Positions 50,802-59,670 are shown, counted from the stretch's first letter. The stretch is 64,000 nucleotides of DNA from DATHWB01 sp040880725 (GCA_040880725.1 JBBDHV010000005.1:113848-177847); one strand, 5' to 3'. The notes: generated by a model not told the origin, from the sequence alone. Translations and numbers: made by a program.

Positions 50802-51757
50802 GCGAGCATGTCGAGTCGCACCGGTACGAGGTCCTGTTCCTCCTCGACGCTCCCACGGCATTGGTGGAGGATCTGCAGAAACAATGGTCCCAGGTGGGCG
50901 ATTCGATCGTTGTCACCGGGGGAGAGGGGGCGTGGAACTGCCACATCCACACCGATGACATCGGCCGGATCATCGAACTGGCGCTCGGTGTCGGCCGTCC
51001 GCGGGCGATTCGTGTGACCGACCTGTTCGACACGGGCCGGTCCACACCGATGATGGTGCCGCCGGCGTTCGAACCGTACATCGAGGCGGCCGTGGCACCC
51101 GTCGGTGTCGTCGCGGTGGTCTCGGGCGAAGGGATAGCCGAGCTCTTCGCGAGTTTGCTCGTCCAGGGGATCGTCCCCGCCGGTCGCGCGATGGGTCCGA
51201 GCGTCGACGAGATGCTGGCGGTCGTCGACGCGGCACCGGCGAGCCAGGTGATCGTGCTGCCCAACAATCGCAACCTCGTGCCGGTGGCAGAGGAGCTCGA
51301 CGCCTTGACGACCAAGGACGTGATCGTGGTGCCCACCCGGTCGATCCCCCAGGGTGTGGCGGCGATGATGGGATATTCGACCGGGGAGGAGTCGCTGCAC
51401 GACGCGGCCCAGACGATGTCCGCGGCTGCGTCGTCGATCATCAGCGCGGAAGTCAATCGTGCATTGCGCGACGCGAGAGTGGACGGTCTCGGCGAGATCG
51501 TTCGAGGTGATTGGATCGGAGGGCTGGACGGGACACCGATCATCGCCGATCGCGACCTTTGGGCCACGATGACCAAGCTGTTGCGGAGGGTCATGACGGC
51601 ACCGATCGAGCTGATCACCGTGTACGCGGGGGCCGATGCCGACCCGGCGGTGACAGCCACCATCGCCGACTGGGTCGCGTCCGAATATCCGCGCACCGTG
51701 ATCGACGTGCGAGATGGCGGCCAGGCCGAGCACCCTTACCTGCTTTCCTTCGAATGA
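50798..51757 (+). CDS. DAK2/FakA C-terminal domain protein lacking the DhaL kinase domain
   Basis: 319 aa that match the C-terminal half of FakA-like proteins (EVLFLLDAPTALVEDLQ ... GDSIVVTGGEGAWNCHIHTDD and the DegV-like domain with PTRSIPQGVAAMMGY). The N-terminal DhaL (kinase, nucleotide-binding) domain of about 200 aa is missing: only 160 bp separate this gene from rpmB's promoter region. In many actinobacteria a full DAK2 protein stands at this place between rpmB and recG. It may work with a DhaL protein encoded elsewhere, or be a degenerate form. Confidence 0.75.
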   Translation: MSEHVESHRYEVLFLLDAPTALVEDLQKQWSQVGDSIVVTGGEGAWNCHIHTDDIGRIIELALGVGRPRAIRVTDLFDTGRSTPMMVPPAFEPYIEAAVAPVGVVAVVSGEGIAELFASLLVQGIVPAGRAMGPSVDEMLAVVDAAPASQVIVLPNNRNLVPVAEELDALTTKDVIVVPTRSIPQGVAAMMGYSTGEESLHDAAQTMSAAASSIISAEVNRALRDARVDGLGEIVRGDWIGGLDGTPIIADRDLWATMTKLLRRVMTAPIELITVYAGADADPAVTATIADWVASEYPRTVIDVRDGGQAEHPYLLSFE

Positions 51758-51766
51758 GTCGTTGAC

Positions 51767-53935
51767 ATGGCGACCCTTGCCAAGCTCGCGGGCATCGACA
51801 TCGGGGAGATCCAGGGGTTGAAGGGCGCCCGGGCCAAGAAGCTCGCCGAAGGGGGTGTCTCGACGGTTGCGGATCTGCTCTTCCATGCGCCTCGTCGCTA
51901 CATCGACCGCAGCCGCGTGGAGCCGATCGCCCTGCTCCCGCTCGGGGAGGAGATCACCGTCATCGGCACCGTGCGCTCGGTGTCCTTCCGACGTACGAGC
52001 AAGAAGATGGCGATCGTCGAGGCCAAGGTGACAGACGGGACCGATGTGTTGGACGTTGTCTGGTTCAACCAGCCGTTCCGTGCAAAACAGCTCTCCCAAG
52101 GCGTCGAAGTCGCCCTCTCCGGGGTGGTGGAGAGCTTCAACCGTCGTCGGCAGATGAAGGCGCCGGACGTCGACGTGCTCTCGGGATCGTCCGAGGCCCT
52201 CACCACCGGTCGAGTCGTACCCGTCCATCCCAACGTCAAGAACGTCGGCATCGGATGGATCCGGCGGGGGGTGCACAACGCGCTGCAGCGGTCCCGGCCA
52301 ATACCCGATCCGCTGCCCGATGATGTGCGCAGACGGCATTCCCTCGTGGACCGGGACACGGCCATCGCGGACCTGCACTTCCCCGAGTCGATGGATCGGG
52401 TCGACCCTGCCAGGCGGAGGCTTGCATTTGACGAGTTCTTTCGCCTGTCGCTTGCCCTGGCGAGCCGGAAGGCGGAAAGGGAGCGCAACGCCGAGGGGAT
52501 CACGCACACTCCGACGGGCGAGCTCAGTTCGGTGTTTCGCACCGGCCTGCCGTTCGCGCTCACGGGCGACCAGGAGACCGTGATCGAAGAGATCCTCGAC
52601 GATCTCGTCGATCCCATTCCCATGAACCGCCTGCTCCAGGGCGAGGTCGGGTCGGGCAAGACCGTCGTGGCCGTGCTTGCGTTGCTGGCGGGGATCGAGG
52701 GCGGCCACCAGGGAGCGGTCATGGCCCCGACCGAGGTGCTCGCCACCCAGCACTACCTGGGGATCCGCGACCTGCTCGCACAGGCCGGACTCGCACCGGA
52801 GATCGAAGGCGGGGGCGCCGAACTCGGCATGGGATCGCTCTTCGAGGAACGTTCCGGCCCCGCCGTCCGCATCGCTCTCCTCACCGGCAGCCAGTCCCTG
52901 GCGAACTGGCGGACGGAGCTCAAACGGACGCAGCTGGTCTCCGAGATTGCTGCGGGGAACGTCGACATCGTCGTCGGAACCCATGCCCTGATCCAGGAGG
53001 GCGTGACGTTCCGCCAGTTGGGCATTGCAATCGTGGACGAACAGCACCGCTTCGGGGCGATGCAGCGCCAGGACCTGAAGGCGAAGGGCATGGGGCTCGA
53101 ACCGGATCTGCTCATCATGACGGCTACACCGATCCCGCGGACCCTGTCGATGACGCTGTACGGCGACCTCGCCGATTCGGTGATCAAAGAGCTCCCGCCC
53201 GGAAGGTCACCGATCCGGACCGTGACACTCGGGCGGGACCGGGAGGAGGGAGCCTGGGAGATCATTCGTTCCGAAGTTGGTCAGGGTCGGCAGGCGTTCG
53301 TCGTCTGCCCACTCGTCGAGGACTCGGACAAGATCGAGGTTGCGAGCGCAACGGGCGAGTACGAGCGGCTGAGCGGGATCTTCGAGGGGCTCAGGCTGGG
53401 GCTGCTGCATGGCCAGCTCCCGTCGAAGGAGAAGGAGGCCGTGATGGCCTCGTTCCGACGGGGTGAGATCGATGTGCTCGTGGCGACGACGGTCATCGAA
53501 GTCGGGATCGACGTCCCGAACGCGACGGTGATCGTGATCGAAGACGCCGACCGTTTCGGGTTGTCGCAGTTGCATCAGCTGCGTGGCCGGGTGGGACGCG
53601 GATCACACCCCGGTCGATGCGTGCTGTTGGCAGATCCCGCCACCGAGGACGGCGAACAGCGCCTGGCCGCCATGGTCGAGCACGACGACGGGTTCCAGCT
53701 CGCCGAAATCGACTTGAAGATCCGCGGCCAGGGCACGGTGTTCGGGCAGCGGCAATCCGGACTCGGGGATCTCCGTCTGGCAGATCTGATTCGGGACTTC
53801 GACCTTCTCAGGAGCGCTCGGGCGGACGCATTCGAGATCGTCTCGCGTGATCCACGCCTGGAGACCGTTCCCGAACTGCGCGAGGAACTCCAGGTGTTCC
53901 TCGGCGAGGAGGTCTCCTGGCTCTTCGTCTCCTGA
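51767..53935 (+). CDS. recG: ATP-dependent DNA helicase RecG
   Basis: 722 aa. Wedge/OB domain (about 45-150), then helicase motifs: Walker A GEVGSGKT (about 293-300), DEQHRFG, TATPIPRTL, and the C-terminal motif VI region HQLRGRVGRG. It reverses stalled replication forks and branch-migrates Holliday junctions. An unusual insertion after the Walker A domain (GGGAELGMGSLFEERSGPA) is present. The gene is 9 nt downstream of the DAK2-like gene. Tandem hairpins begin at its stop codon. Confidence 0.95.
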   Translation: MATLAKLAGIDIGEIQGLKGARAKKLAEGGVSTVADLLFHAPRRYIDRSRVEPIALLPLGEEITVIGTVRSVSFRRTSKKMAIVEAKVTDGTDVLDVVWFNQPFRAKQLSQGVEVALSGVVESFNRRRQMKAPDVDVLSGSSEALTTGRVVPVHPNVKNVGIGWIRRGVHNALQRSRPIPDPLPDDVRRRHSLVDRDTAIADLHFPESMDRVDPARRRLAFDEFFRLSLALASRKAERERNAEGITHTPTGELSSVFRTGLPFALTGDQETVIEEILDDLVDPIPMNRLLQGEVGSGKTVVAVLALLAGIEGGHQGAVMAPTEVLATQHYLGIRDLLAQAGLAPEIEGGGAELGMGSLFEERSGPAVRIALLTGSQSLANWRTELKRTQLVSEIAAGNVDIVVGTHALIQEGVTFRQLGIAIVDEQHRFGAMQRQDLKAKGMGLEPDLLIMTATPIPRTLSMTLYGDLADSVIKELPPGRSPIRTVTLGRDREEGAWEIIRSEVGQGRQAFVVCPLVEDSDKIEVASATGEYERLSGIFEGLRLGLLHGQLPSKEKEAVMASFRRGEIDVLVATTVIEVGIDVPNATVIVIEDADRFGLSQLHQLRGRVGRGSHPGRCVLLADPATEDGEQRLAAMVEHDDGFQLAEIDLKIRGQGTVFGQRQSGLGDLRLADLIRDFDLLRSARADAFEIVSRDPRLETVPELREELQVFLGEEVSWLFVS

Positions 53936-54005
53936 ACCCTGGGCTCCCCACCACCGAGACGGTGGTGGCGAACCCTGGGTTCAGGACCACCGAAACGGTG
54001 GTCCT
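53934..54005 (+). repeat. Two tandem 36-bp units with strong hairpins after recG
   Basis: Units 53934-53969 and 53970-54005 both start GAACCCTGGG and end in an ACCACCG-R-CGGTGGT hairpin. Hairpin 1 (53948-53968) has 9 bp and loop AGA; hairpin 2 (53982-54006) has 11 bp and loop AAA. The arms of the two hairpins differ by compensated changes. There is no T-tract; they may terminate or protect the recG message before rsmD. Confidence 0.75.
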
Positions 54006-54041
54006 GGGCCCACGGTTCGGGCGGGCGGTAGCGTTCGAGGC

Positions 54042-54578
54042 GTGAGAGTCATTGCCGGGGTTCATCGAGGGAGGCGGCTGCAGGCACCCGAGACTTCCGA
54101 CACGCGTCCGGTCATGGATTACGTGAAGGAGTCGTTGTTCTCCTCGATCGCCGCCGAGGTTCCTGGGGCGACCGTCCTCGACCTGTACGCCGGGGCGGGC
54201 AGCTTTGGGATCGAAGCGGTGAGCCGTGGTGCCCACTCCGTCGTCTTCGTCGAATCCGCACGCAAGGCAGTGCATGCCCTGGAGACGAATCTGGCGACGC
54301 TGGGGATCGAGGCGACGGTGGTCGACTCGCCTGTCGAGCGGTACATCTGCCACGTCGGCGCTCGATTCGATCTGGTCTTCTGTGATCCACCCTGGCCGCT
54401 CGCGTCATCGGCTGTCGCCGAGATCCTCGAAAAGCTGGTTCCCGCACTCGACGACGATACGACGGTGGTGATCACTCGCAGGACCGGGGACGAGGTGCCG
54501 GAAGTGCCCGGACTGCGAATTGACGACGTTCGGGCACACGGAGGCACCACAATCATCAGGTACGTGATGGACTCATGA
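54042..54578 (+). CDS. rsmD: 16S rRNA (guanine966-N2)-methyltransferase
   Basis: 178 aa. SAM-binding motif I LDLYAGAGSFGIEA and catalytic-loop motif FCDPPW (DPPY type). Opening MRVIAGVHRGRRLQAP is typical of RsmD. GTG 54042 follows TAGCGT (54029-54034) by 7 nt, so a second leaderless promoter starts here after the recG hairpins. The stop overlaps coaD (ATGA). Confidence 0.92.
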   Translation: MRVIAGVHRGRRLQAPETSDTRPVMDYVKESLFSSIAAEVPGATVLDLYAGAGSFGIEAVSRGAHSVVFVESARKAVHALETNLATLGIEATVVDSPVERYICHVGARFDLVFCDPPWPLASSAVAEILEKLVPALDDDTTVVITRRTGDEVPEVPGLRIDDVRAHGGTTIIRYVMDS

Positions 54579-55048
54579 CGACCGCGCTCTGCCCGGGCAG
54601 CTTCGATCCGCCCACGAACGGACACGTGGATGTGATCCGCAGGACCGCGGCGCTCTTCGACACGGTGCTCGTCTCGGTGGTCGAGAACCCTTCGAAGTCG
54701 CCGATGTTCACGACGTCCGAGCGCATCGACTTGTTTCGTGCGTCCTTGTCCGGCGTCGAGAACGTGAGTTATGACGTCTTCGAGGGACTGCTGGTCGACC
54801 ACGCCATCGACAGGGGAGTCGACGTGATCGTCAAAGGCCTTCGCACCGCAGGAGACTTCGAGTACGAACTGCAAATGGCACAGATGAACGCCGGGGTCCG
54901 CCAGGTGGAGACACTCTTCATCCCGACGAGCCCGCAATGGAGCTTCCTGTCTTCGACGCTCGTACGCGAGGTGGCGCGGCTGGGCGGTAGCGTGGAGGAA
55001 CTGGTTCCCGCCCCGGTGGCCGCCGCATTGAAGGAGAAGCTGGCGTGA
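54575..55048 (+). CDS. coaD: Phosphopantetheine adenylyltransferase
   Basis: 157 aa. Makes dephospho-CoA from 4'-phosphopantetheine and ATP. Nucleotidyltransferase motif TNGH (14-17) in GSFDPPTNGH and C-terminal ISSTLVRE-like SSTLVREVARLGG. Full length for CoaD. It overlaps rsmD upstream and the coiled-coil gene downstream (GTGA), as in other actinobacteria. Confidence 0.95.
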   Translation: MTTALCPGSFDPPTNGHVDVIRRTAALFDTVLVSVVENPSKSPMFTTSERIDLFRASLSGVENVSYDVFEGLLVDHAIDRGVDVIVKGLRTAGDFEYELQMAQMNAGVRQVETLFIPTSPQWSFLSSTLVREVARLGGSVEELVPAPVAAALKEKLA

Positions 55049-55554
55049 CAGATACTCCGCGCACCAACCCCAACTCGACGGTCGGGGAACTCCAAGAGAT
55101 GATCGACGTGATGATCGTCCACCTCGAAGAGGCGAAGTCGATGCCGCTGTCGGCGAACGTGTTGGTCGACCGCGACGAGTTCCTGTCGATGTTGCATCGC
55201 ATGCGCGCTGCGCTGCCGGACGAGCTTCGTGCAGCCCGGTGGATGGTGCGCGAGCGGGAGGCGTTCGTCGCGCGCACGAACGAGCGTGCCCAGGAGATCA
55301 TCGACCGGGCGAAGTCCGAGAGCCGGCGCCTCGTCTCCGAGTCGTACGTGCTCGCCGAGGCGGTCGAGGAAGCGAACATCCTCGTCCGGCGAGCGGAGGG
55401 CGAGGCCCGACGGATGCGACTCGAGGCCGAGGACGAGATCGAGGCCAATCTCGAAAAACTCGAGTCGATGCTTGCTTCGGTGCTGACACGCGTGCACGGG
55501 GCACGCGCAGAGCTCCATGAGGCGCGGCCCGCTTCTCCCCAACCCCCGATCTGA
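55045..55554 (+). CDS. DivIVA/SepIVA-like coiled-coil protein
   Basis: 169 aa, almost entirely helical and charged. A DivIVA-like N-terminal part (GELQEMIDVMIVHLEEAKSM) is followed by a long coiled coil (about 60-155). Position between coaD and the DUF177-rpmF-rnc block is the same as mycobacterial SepIVA, a septation factor, which supports that assignment. The start is GTG 55045, overlapping coaD. Confidence 0.75.
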   Translation: MTDTPRTNPNSTVGELQEMIDVMIVHLEEAKSMPLSANVLVDRDEFLSMLHRMRAALPDELRAARWMVREREAFVARTNERAQEIIDRAKSESRRLVSESYVLAEAVEEANILVRRAEGEARRMRLEAEDEIEANLEKLESMLASVLTRVHGARAELHEARPASPQPPI

Positions 55555-55610
55555 CCCCGGGGCGGCCACCGGTGCCGTTTCTTCGCGCGAGCCGATAGCC
55601 TCGCGGGCAC

Positions 55611-56105
55611 ATGTCGTATCTCGTCCAGATCTCCGATCTCCTGGTCGATCCGGGCGCCGCTCGCGAAGAGACGGGCTCGATTCCCCTCGTGGTCGACCTC
55701 CCGAACGCCGCCGTCGACGGTGAGGGCGCGATCGAGGTGAAGCTGCGGTCACTGAGTGACGGTGTCGTCGCACGCGGAACGGTGCATGTGAACGCCGAGC
55801 TCACCTGCAAACGGTGTTTGACGTCATGGTCCGAGCCCGTCGAGATTTCGTTCGAACAGGTGTACCGACGGGAGCCTGATGACGCGGATGACGAGCTCGG
55901 CCTCATCGACGGACACTCGATCGACCTCGAACCGGCGGTCCATGACGAGGTCGTTCTCTCGCTCCCGACCGCCCCGGTTTGCCGCGATGACTGTCTGGGA
56001 CTTTGCGCCGTGTGCGGAACCGACTTGAATGTGGATCCCTGCGACGGCCACGGCGACGGTTCCGACTCTCCGTTCGCCGCGCTGAAACAGCTATTCGATT
56101 CCTGA
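55611..56105 (+). CDS. yceD: YceD/DUF177 family protein
   Basis: 164 aa. Metal-binding-type cysteines: CKRC in LTCKRCLTSW and a C-terminal set CRDDCLGLCAVCG, typical for Gram-positive DUF177 proteins. The gene precedes rpmF in most bacteria and is linked to 23S rRNA accumulation. ATG 55611 follows a TAGCCT hexamer (55596-55601) by 9 nt. Confidence 0.88.
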   Translation: MSYLVQISDLLVDPGAAREETGSIPLVVDLPNAAVDGEGAIEVKLRSLSDGVVARGTVHVNAELTCKRCLTSWSEPVEISFEQVYRREPDDADDELGLIDGHSIDLEPAVHDEVVLSLPTAPVCRDDCLGLCAVCGTDLNVDPCDGHGDGSDSPFAALKQLFDS

Positions 56106-56125
56106 TCCATTCGGAAGGATGCGCC

Positions 56126-56302
56126 ATGGCGGTGCCCAAGAAGAAGATGTCGCGCATGCGCACCCGGCAGCGCAAAGCTCAGTGGAAGGCCGCGAAGCCG
56201 ACCCTGTCGACGTGCCCGCAATGCAAGAGTCCACGACTCCCGCATCGGGCCTGTGCCACGTGCGGCACGTACAACGGCCGGGAAGTCGTCGCGACCGACT
56301 GA
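56126..56302 (+). CDS. rpmF: 50S ribosomal protein L32
   Basis: 58 aa. Conserved MAVPKKKMSRMRTRQRKAQW start and zinc ribbon CPQC...CATC (CxxC-x9-CxxC). SD GAAGGA (56113-56118) before ATG 56126. Lies in the classical yceD-rpmF-plsX-rnc order. Confidence 0.97.
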   Translation: MAVPKKKMSRMRTRQRKAQWKAAKPTLSTCPQCKSPRLPHRACATCGTYNGREVVATD

Positions 56303-56305
56303 GCC

Positions 56306-57277
56306 GTGACCCGAATCGCACTCGACGCCATGGGCGGAGATCGTGCTCCCACCGAGACGGTGGCGGGGGCGCTGGCCGCCTCGGCGCAGGGTGTGGACGT
56401 GGTCCTCGTCGGCGATGATGCAGTGCTCGCAGCCGAGCTCCGTGCCCTCGGAGCCGAACTGCCGGTGGTGCACGCACCCGACGTCATCGGCATGGCCGAC
56501 GACCCTGCCCGCGCCGTCCGCGACAAGCCGGACAGCTCGGTGGCGATGTGTGCCCGATTGGTGCGATCAGGCGATGCCGACGGGTTCGTGAGCGCCGGGT
56601 CGACCGGTGCCGCGATGGCCTCGGCGGCGATCCTCATCGGTCGGGTCGACGGCGTGTTGCGCCCGACGATCGCCACGGTGCTTCCGACGCGGGGGACATC
56701 AACGATCATGGTCGACTCCGGCGCCAACCCCGAAGTCAAGCCCGAACACCTCGTCCAGTTCGGTGAGATGGGAGCCGCCTTGGCCGAGATCGGTCTCGGC
56801 ATCTCCCATCCCCGGGTGGCCTTGCTGAACATCGGAGAAGAGAAGGGCAAGGGCAGACCGCTCGAGAAGGCGGCCTACGAGTTGCTGTCGAGCGCCAACG
56901 TCGAGTTCGTGGGCAATGTGGAAGGTACGGACATCGCAGGGGACAGAGCAGACGTGATCGTCACTGATGGATTCACGGGCAACGTGTTCCTGAAGACGAT
57001 CGAAGGAGCAGGGGGCCTCGTCATCTCGCTGCTGGACGAGGCACTCGAAGCGGCATCGGACGCGACAAGAGAGGAAGTCATGGGACTGATCACACCGATC
57101 GTCCACCGCATGGACTACGAGGAGACCGGCGGGGCCTTTCTCCTCGGAGTCGATGGTGTGGTCGTCATCGCCCACGGATCATCGGGTCGCCGTGCGATCG
57201 CCAATGCGCTCGTACTGGCATACGAGGGTGCGCGCGGGGGACTCGTGTCTCGCATTGCATCCAAGGTCACCCGCTGA
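56306..57277 (+). CDS. plsX: Phosphate acyltransferase PlsX
   Basis: 323 aa. Converts acyl-ACP to acyl-phosphate, the donor for PlsY. Motifs: IALDAMGGDRAP at the start, VSAGSTGA, NIGEEKGKG and DGFTGNVFLKT. GTG 56306 is 3 nt after the rpmF stop. The same window encodes PlsB and a PlsY-like protein with altered motifs, so which enzyme uses the acyl-phosphate is uncertain. Confidence 0.95.
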   Translation: MTRIALDAMGGDRAPTETVAGALAASAQGVDVVLVGDDAVLAAELRALGAELPVVHAPDVIGMADDPARAVRDKPDSSVAMCARLVRSGDADGFVSAGSTGAAMASAAILIGRVDGVLRPTIATVLPTRGTSTIMVDSGANPEVKPEHLVQFGEMGAALAEIGLGISHPRVALLNIGEEKGKGRPLEKAAYELLSSANVEFVGNVEGTDIAGDRADVIVTDGFTGNVFLKTIEGAGGLVISLLDEALEAASDATREEVMGLITPIVHRMDYEETGGAFLLGVDGVVVIAHGSSGRRAIANALVLAYEGARGGLVSRIASKVTR

Positions 57278-57279
57278 CG

Positions 57280-57954
57280 ATGACCGACACACTCCAGTCG
57301 GCCCTGGGCCACACGTTCTCGAATCCCGCTGTGCTGGCTGCCGCGCTCGTTCACCGCTCGTTCACTGCCGAGCATCCGGACATCGCCGACAACGAGCGTC
57401 ACGAGTTCCTCGGCGACGCGGTCCTGCAACTCGTGGTGACAGACTTCCTCTTCCACCACTACCCCGACATGCGCGAGGGCGAGATGGCCAAGGTGAGGGC
57501 GGCCTGTGTGAACAGGGTCGAGCTCGCGGCGGTGGCGAGGGAGATCGGGCTGGGCGACCACATCGCGATGGGGATCGGCGAACTGTCGTCGGGTGGCCGC
57601 CGCAAGGATTCCATCCTCGCGGACGCCATGGAGGCGGTGCTCTGTGCGGTGTACCTCGATGCCGGTCTCGAAGCGAGCCGGCTCGTGATCCTCCGGCATT
57701 GGACGGAGCTGATCTGCTCGAAGGCGCAAGCCCCCGGGAAACGAGACTTCAAGACGCGCCTGCAGGAGCGCCTCGCCAGCCGGGGAATGCGGCCGGACTA
57801 TGTCATCGTCGACACGGGGCCGGACCACGCCAAGGTCTTCAGCGCCTCGGTGAGCGTCGAGGGGGTGCATCTCGGCACGGGCACCGGGCGGTCCAAGAAG
57901 GAAGCCGAGCAGGATGCCGCCCGCCAGGCGATGGGTGACGAGACGGAGGAGTGA
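57280..57954 (+). CDS. rnc: Ribonuclease III
   Basis: 224 aa. RNase III signature NERHEFLGDAVL (38-49) with catalytic acidic residues, and a C-terminal double-stranded RNA-binding domain (about 150-220, KTRLQERLASRGMRPDYVIV). It processes rRNA precursors and other structured RNAs. ATG 57280 is 2 nt after the plsX stop. It is convergent with the RDD gene, 3 bp apart. Confidence 0.95.
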   Translation: MTDTLQSALGHTFSNPAVLAAALVHRSFTAEHPDIADNERHEFLGDAVLQLVVTDFLFHHYPDMREGEMAKVRAACVNRVELAAVAREIGLGDHIAMGIGELSSGGRRKDSILADAMEAVLCAVYLDAGLEASRLVILRHWTELICSKAQAPGKRDFKTRLQERLASRGMRPDYVIVDTGPDHAKVFSASVSVEGVHLGTGTGRSKKEAEQDAARQAMGDETEE

Positions 57955-57957
57955 GCG

Positions 57958-58695
57958 TCAGCCTTCGAGCCGCGCCGACTTCGCCGCGAGTACCTGTTCG
58001 ACGACCCACTCGTCGGAGACATCGGTGGGGAGGCCCGGAACCCGGGTTCGGAGCCGGGCGGCGATCACCTCGGCATGCTCTTGCCGCTTGTGCGGGGTCA
58101 AGTCCGATCGTCGAGCGACGAAGCGACGGGCGAGGTCCAGATCGGCGGATTCCAATCCCGACACGTCCCATGACGTCGCCCGCGGGTCCAGGACCGGCAT
58201 CGCCGCAGCGGCCTGGTGGGATCGGTCGAGCCGGACCACCAGCGTTCGAGCTGCCAGGTCGCCGATCCGCTGGTTGCGATCCGAGACCAGGATCGCGATC
58301 GGCCCGAGGATGGGAAGCACCGGGAAGAGGTCGACGAGTCGCAGGAGGTTGCGCACCATCGAGGGTCCGAAGCCGACGGGTTCTCCGTCGAGGCCCAGTA
58401 CCCGAATCCCGAACATCGACTTGCCCGGTGTCTTGCCGTCGTTGAAGACCTCGAAGACGACGAAGTAGCCGATGACGAGCAGGGTCACCACCAACCAGCC
58501 GATGCCGATCGCCAGCAGCGGGCTCGAGAACCAGTCGGCCAGGCCGAACATGCCGAACGCAGCGAGAGTGAGCACGAAGCCGAGAATGACCGTGTCGACG
58601 ATCGCCGCGGCGATCCGCGACCCGAGTCCCGCTAGGTTCAACTCGATGTCCAGGCCCTCCGGCGTGCTGATCGAGATGCGGTCTTCGAAGGTCAT
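57958..58695 (-). CDS. RDD-family membrane protein
   Basis: 245 aa. RDD domain (about 20-155) with GSRIAAAIVDTVILGFV and KTPGKSMFGIRVL, three predicted helices, then an acidic/basic cytosolic tail (about 160-245). Function unknown; often located with SpoIIM- and DUF58-type genes. A TAGCTT hexamer (58710-58705) lies 9 nt before ATG 58695, inside the divergent gene, since the two starts are only 6 bp apart. Confidence 0.85.
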   Translation of the reverse strand: MTFEDRISISTPEGLDIELNLAGLGSRIAAAIVDTVILGFVLTLAAFGMFGLADWFSSPLLAIGIGWLVVTLLVIGYFVVFEVFNDGKTPGKSMFGIRVLGLDGEPVGFGPSMVRNLLRLVDLFPVLPILGPIAILVSDRNQRIGDLAARTLVVRLDRSHQAAAAMPVLDPRATSWDVSGLESADLDLARRFVARRSDLTPHKRQEHAEVIAARLRTRVPGLPTDVSDEWVVEQVLAAKSARLEG

Positions 58696-58701
58696 CAGCC
58701 C

Positions 58702-59670
58702 GTGAAGCTACCCGAGTTCATCGAGACCGGCGAGCCTCGCTGGTCCGAGATCCGGCGCTTACTGGAACGGCGAAAAAAGCTCGAACCGGATGAGGTGCTG
58801 GAGTTGGCGAGCCTCTACCGCGCGGCGACGGCCGACCTCGCGTTCGCCCGCCGGCGTTTTCCGACCGATCCCGCGACGGTGTCGTTGGAGCGGCTCGTCG
58901 CCGATGCCCGGTCGGCCGTGTACGCCGGCAGCGGACGGCGCGAGGGGGTCGTCGGATTTTTCCGCGACACGTATTGGGCGCTCATCTTCGAACGGCGCCG
59001 AGCGCTGGCTCTCGCCGCCTTCCTCCTCTTCGTACCAGGCGTCGCCGGAGCGCTCTGGGCGGCGATGGACCCCGAGAGCCTCGTGGGAGTGCTGCCCGGC
59101 GAGTTCCTGTGGGTGACCTCCGCCGAGTCGACCGACCAGGGATACGGCGCAGCAGGCCTGGTCGGCTTCTCCACCTATGTGCTGACGAACAACATACGGG
59201 TGACCCTCATCGCATTCGCTCTCGGGATCACTTACGGGATCGGAACGGGGTGGATCCTCGCACAGAACGGGGTCATCCTGGGAGCACTCACCGGCTTGGC
59301 GGTGAGTGCAGGCAACGGGAGGGTCTTCGTCGCCGCGGTCATCGCACACGGGATCTTGGAGATCTCGTGCATCATCGTCGGTGGGGCGTCAGGGCTGAGC
59401 CTCGGCCGGGCGATTCTGCGCCCCGGGTCGAGCACACGCCGCGACTCGCTCGGGGCGGAGGCAGTGGTGGCGGTCCAGTTGGTGCTTGGCACAGCCTGCT
59501 GGCTGATCCTCGCGGGCTTCGTGGAGGGTTTCGCGTCCAGGACCGGGCTGTCGTGGGTGCCGACCACCGTGATGGGAGTGGCGCTCGGCGGCGTGTTCTG
59601 GTTCCTGGTGTGGACCAGGGGGCGGCGCGTGTCCGATCAGATACGGGCGAGTCGCTTGGCGCTCACGTAG
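58702..59670 (+). CDS. SpoIIM-family (stage II sporulation protein M-like) membrane protein
   Basis: 322 aa. N-terminal cytosolic part with LYRAATADLAFARRRF, then five predicted membrane helices (LALAAFLLFVPGVAGALWAA, NNIRVTLIAFALGITYGIGT, AAVIAHGILEISCIIVGGAS and two C-terminal). Non-sporulating actinobacteria carry this family together with RDD and DUF58/MoxR genes; role unknown. Start GTG 58702. The last 34 bases overlap the convergent DUF58 gene. Confidence 0.87.
   Translation: MKLPEFIETGEPRWSEIRRLLERRKKLEPDEVLELASLYRAATADLAFARRRFPTDPATVSLERLVADARSAVYAGSGRREGVVGFFRDTYWALIFERRRALALAAFLLFVPGVAGALWAAMDPESLVGVLPGEFLWVTSAESTDQGYGAAGLVGFSTYVLTNNIRVTLIAFALGITYGIGTGWILAQNGVILGALTGLAVSAGNGRVFVAAVIAHGILEISCIIVGGASGLSLGRAILRPGSSTRRDSLGAEAVVAVQLVLGTACWLILAGFVEGFASRTGLSWVPTTVMGVALGGVFWFLVWTRGRRVSDQIRASRLALT

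Noticed and set aside
50618..53047. 809-codon open frame on the minus strand across the DAK2-like and recG genes
   Set aside because: It is antisense to recG, its translation is His/Arg/Asp-rich without any domain, and both sense genes are firm.
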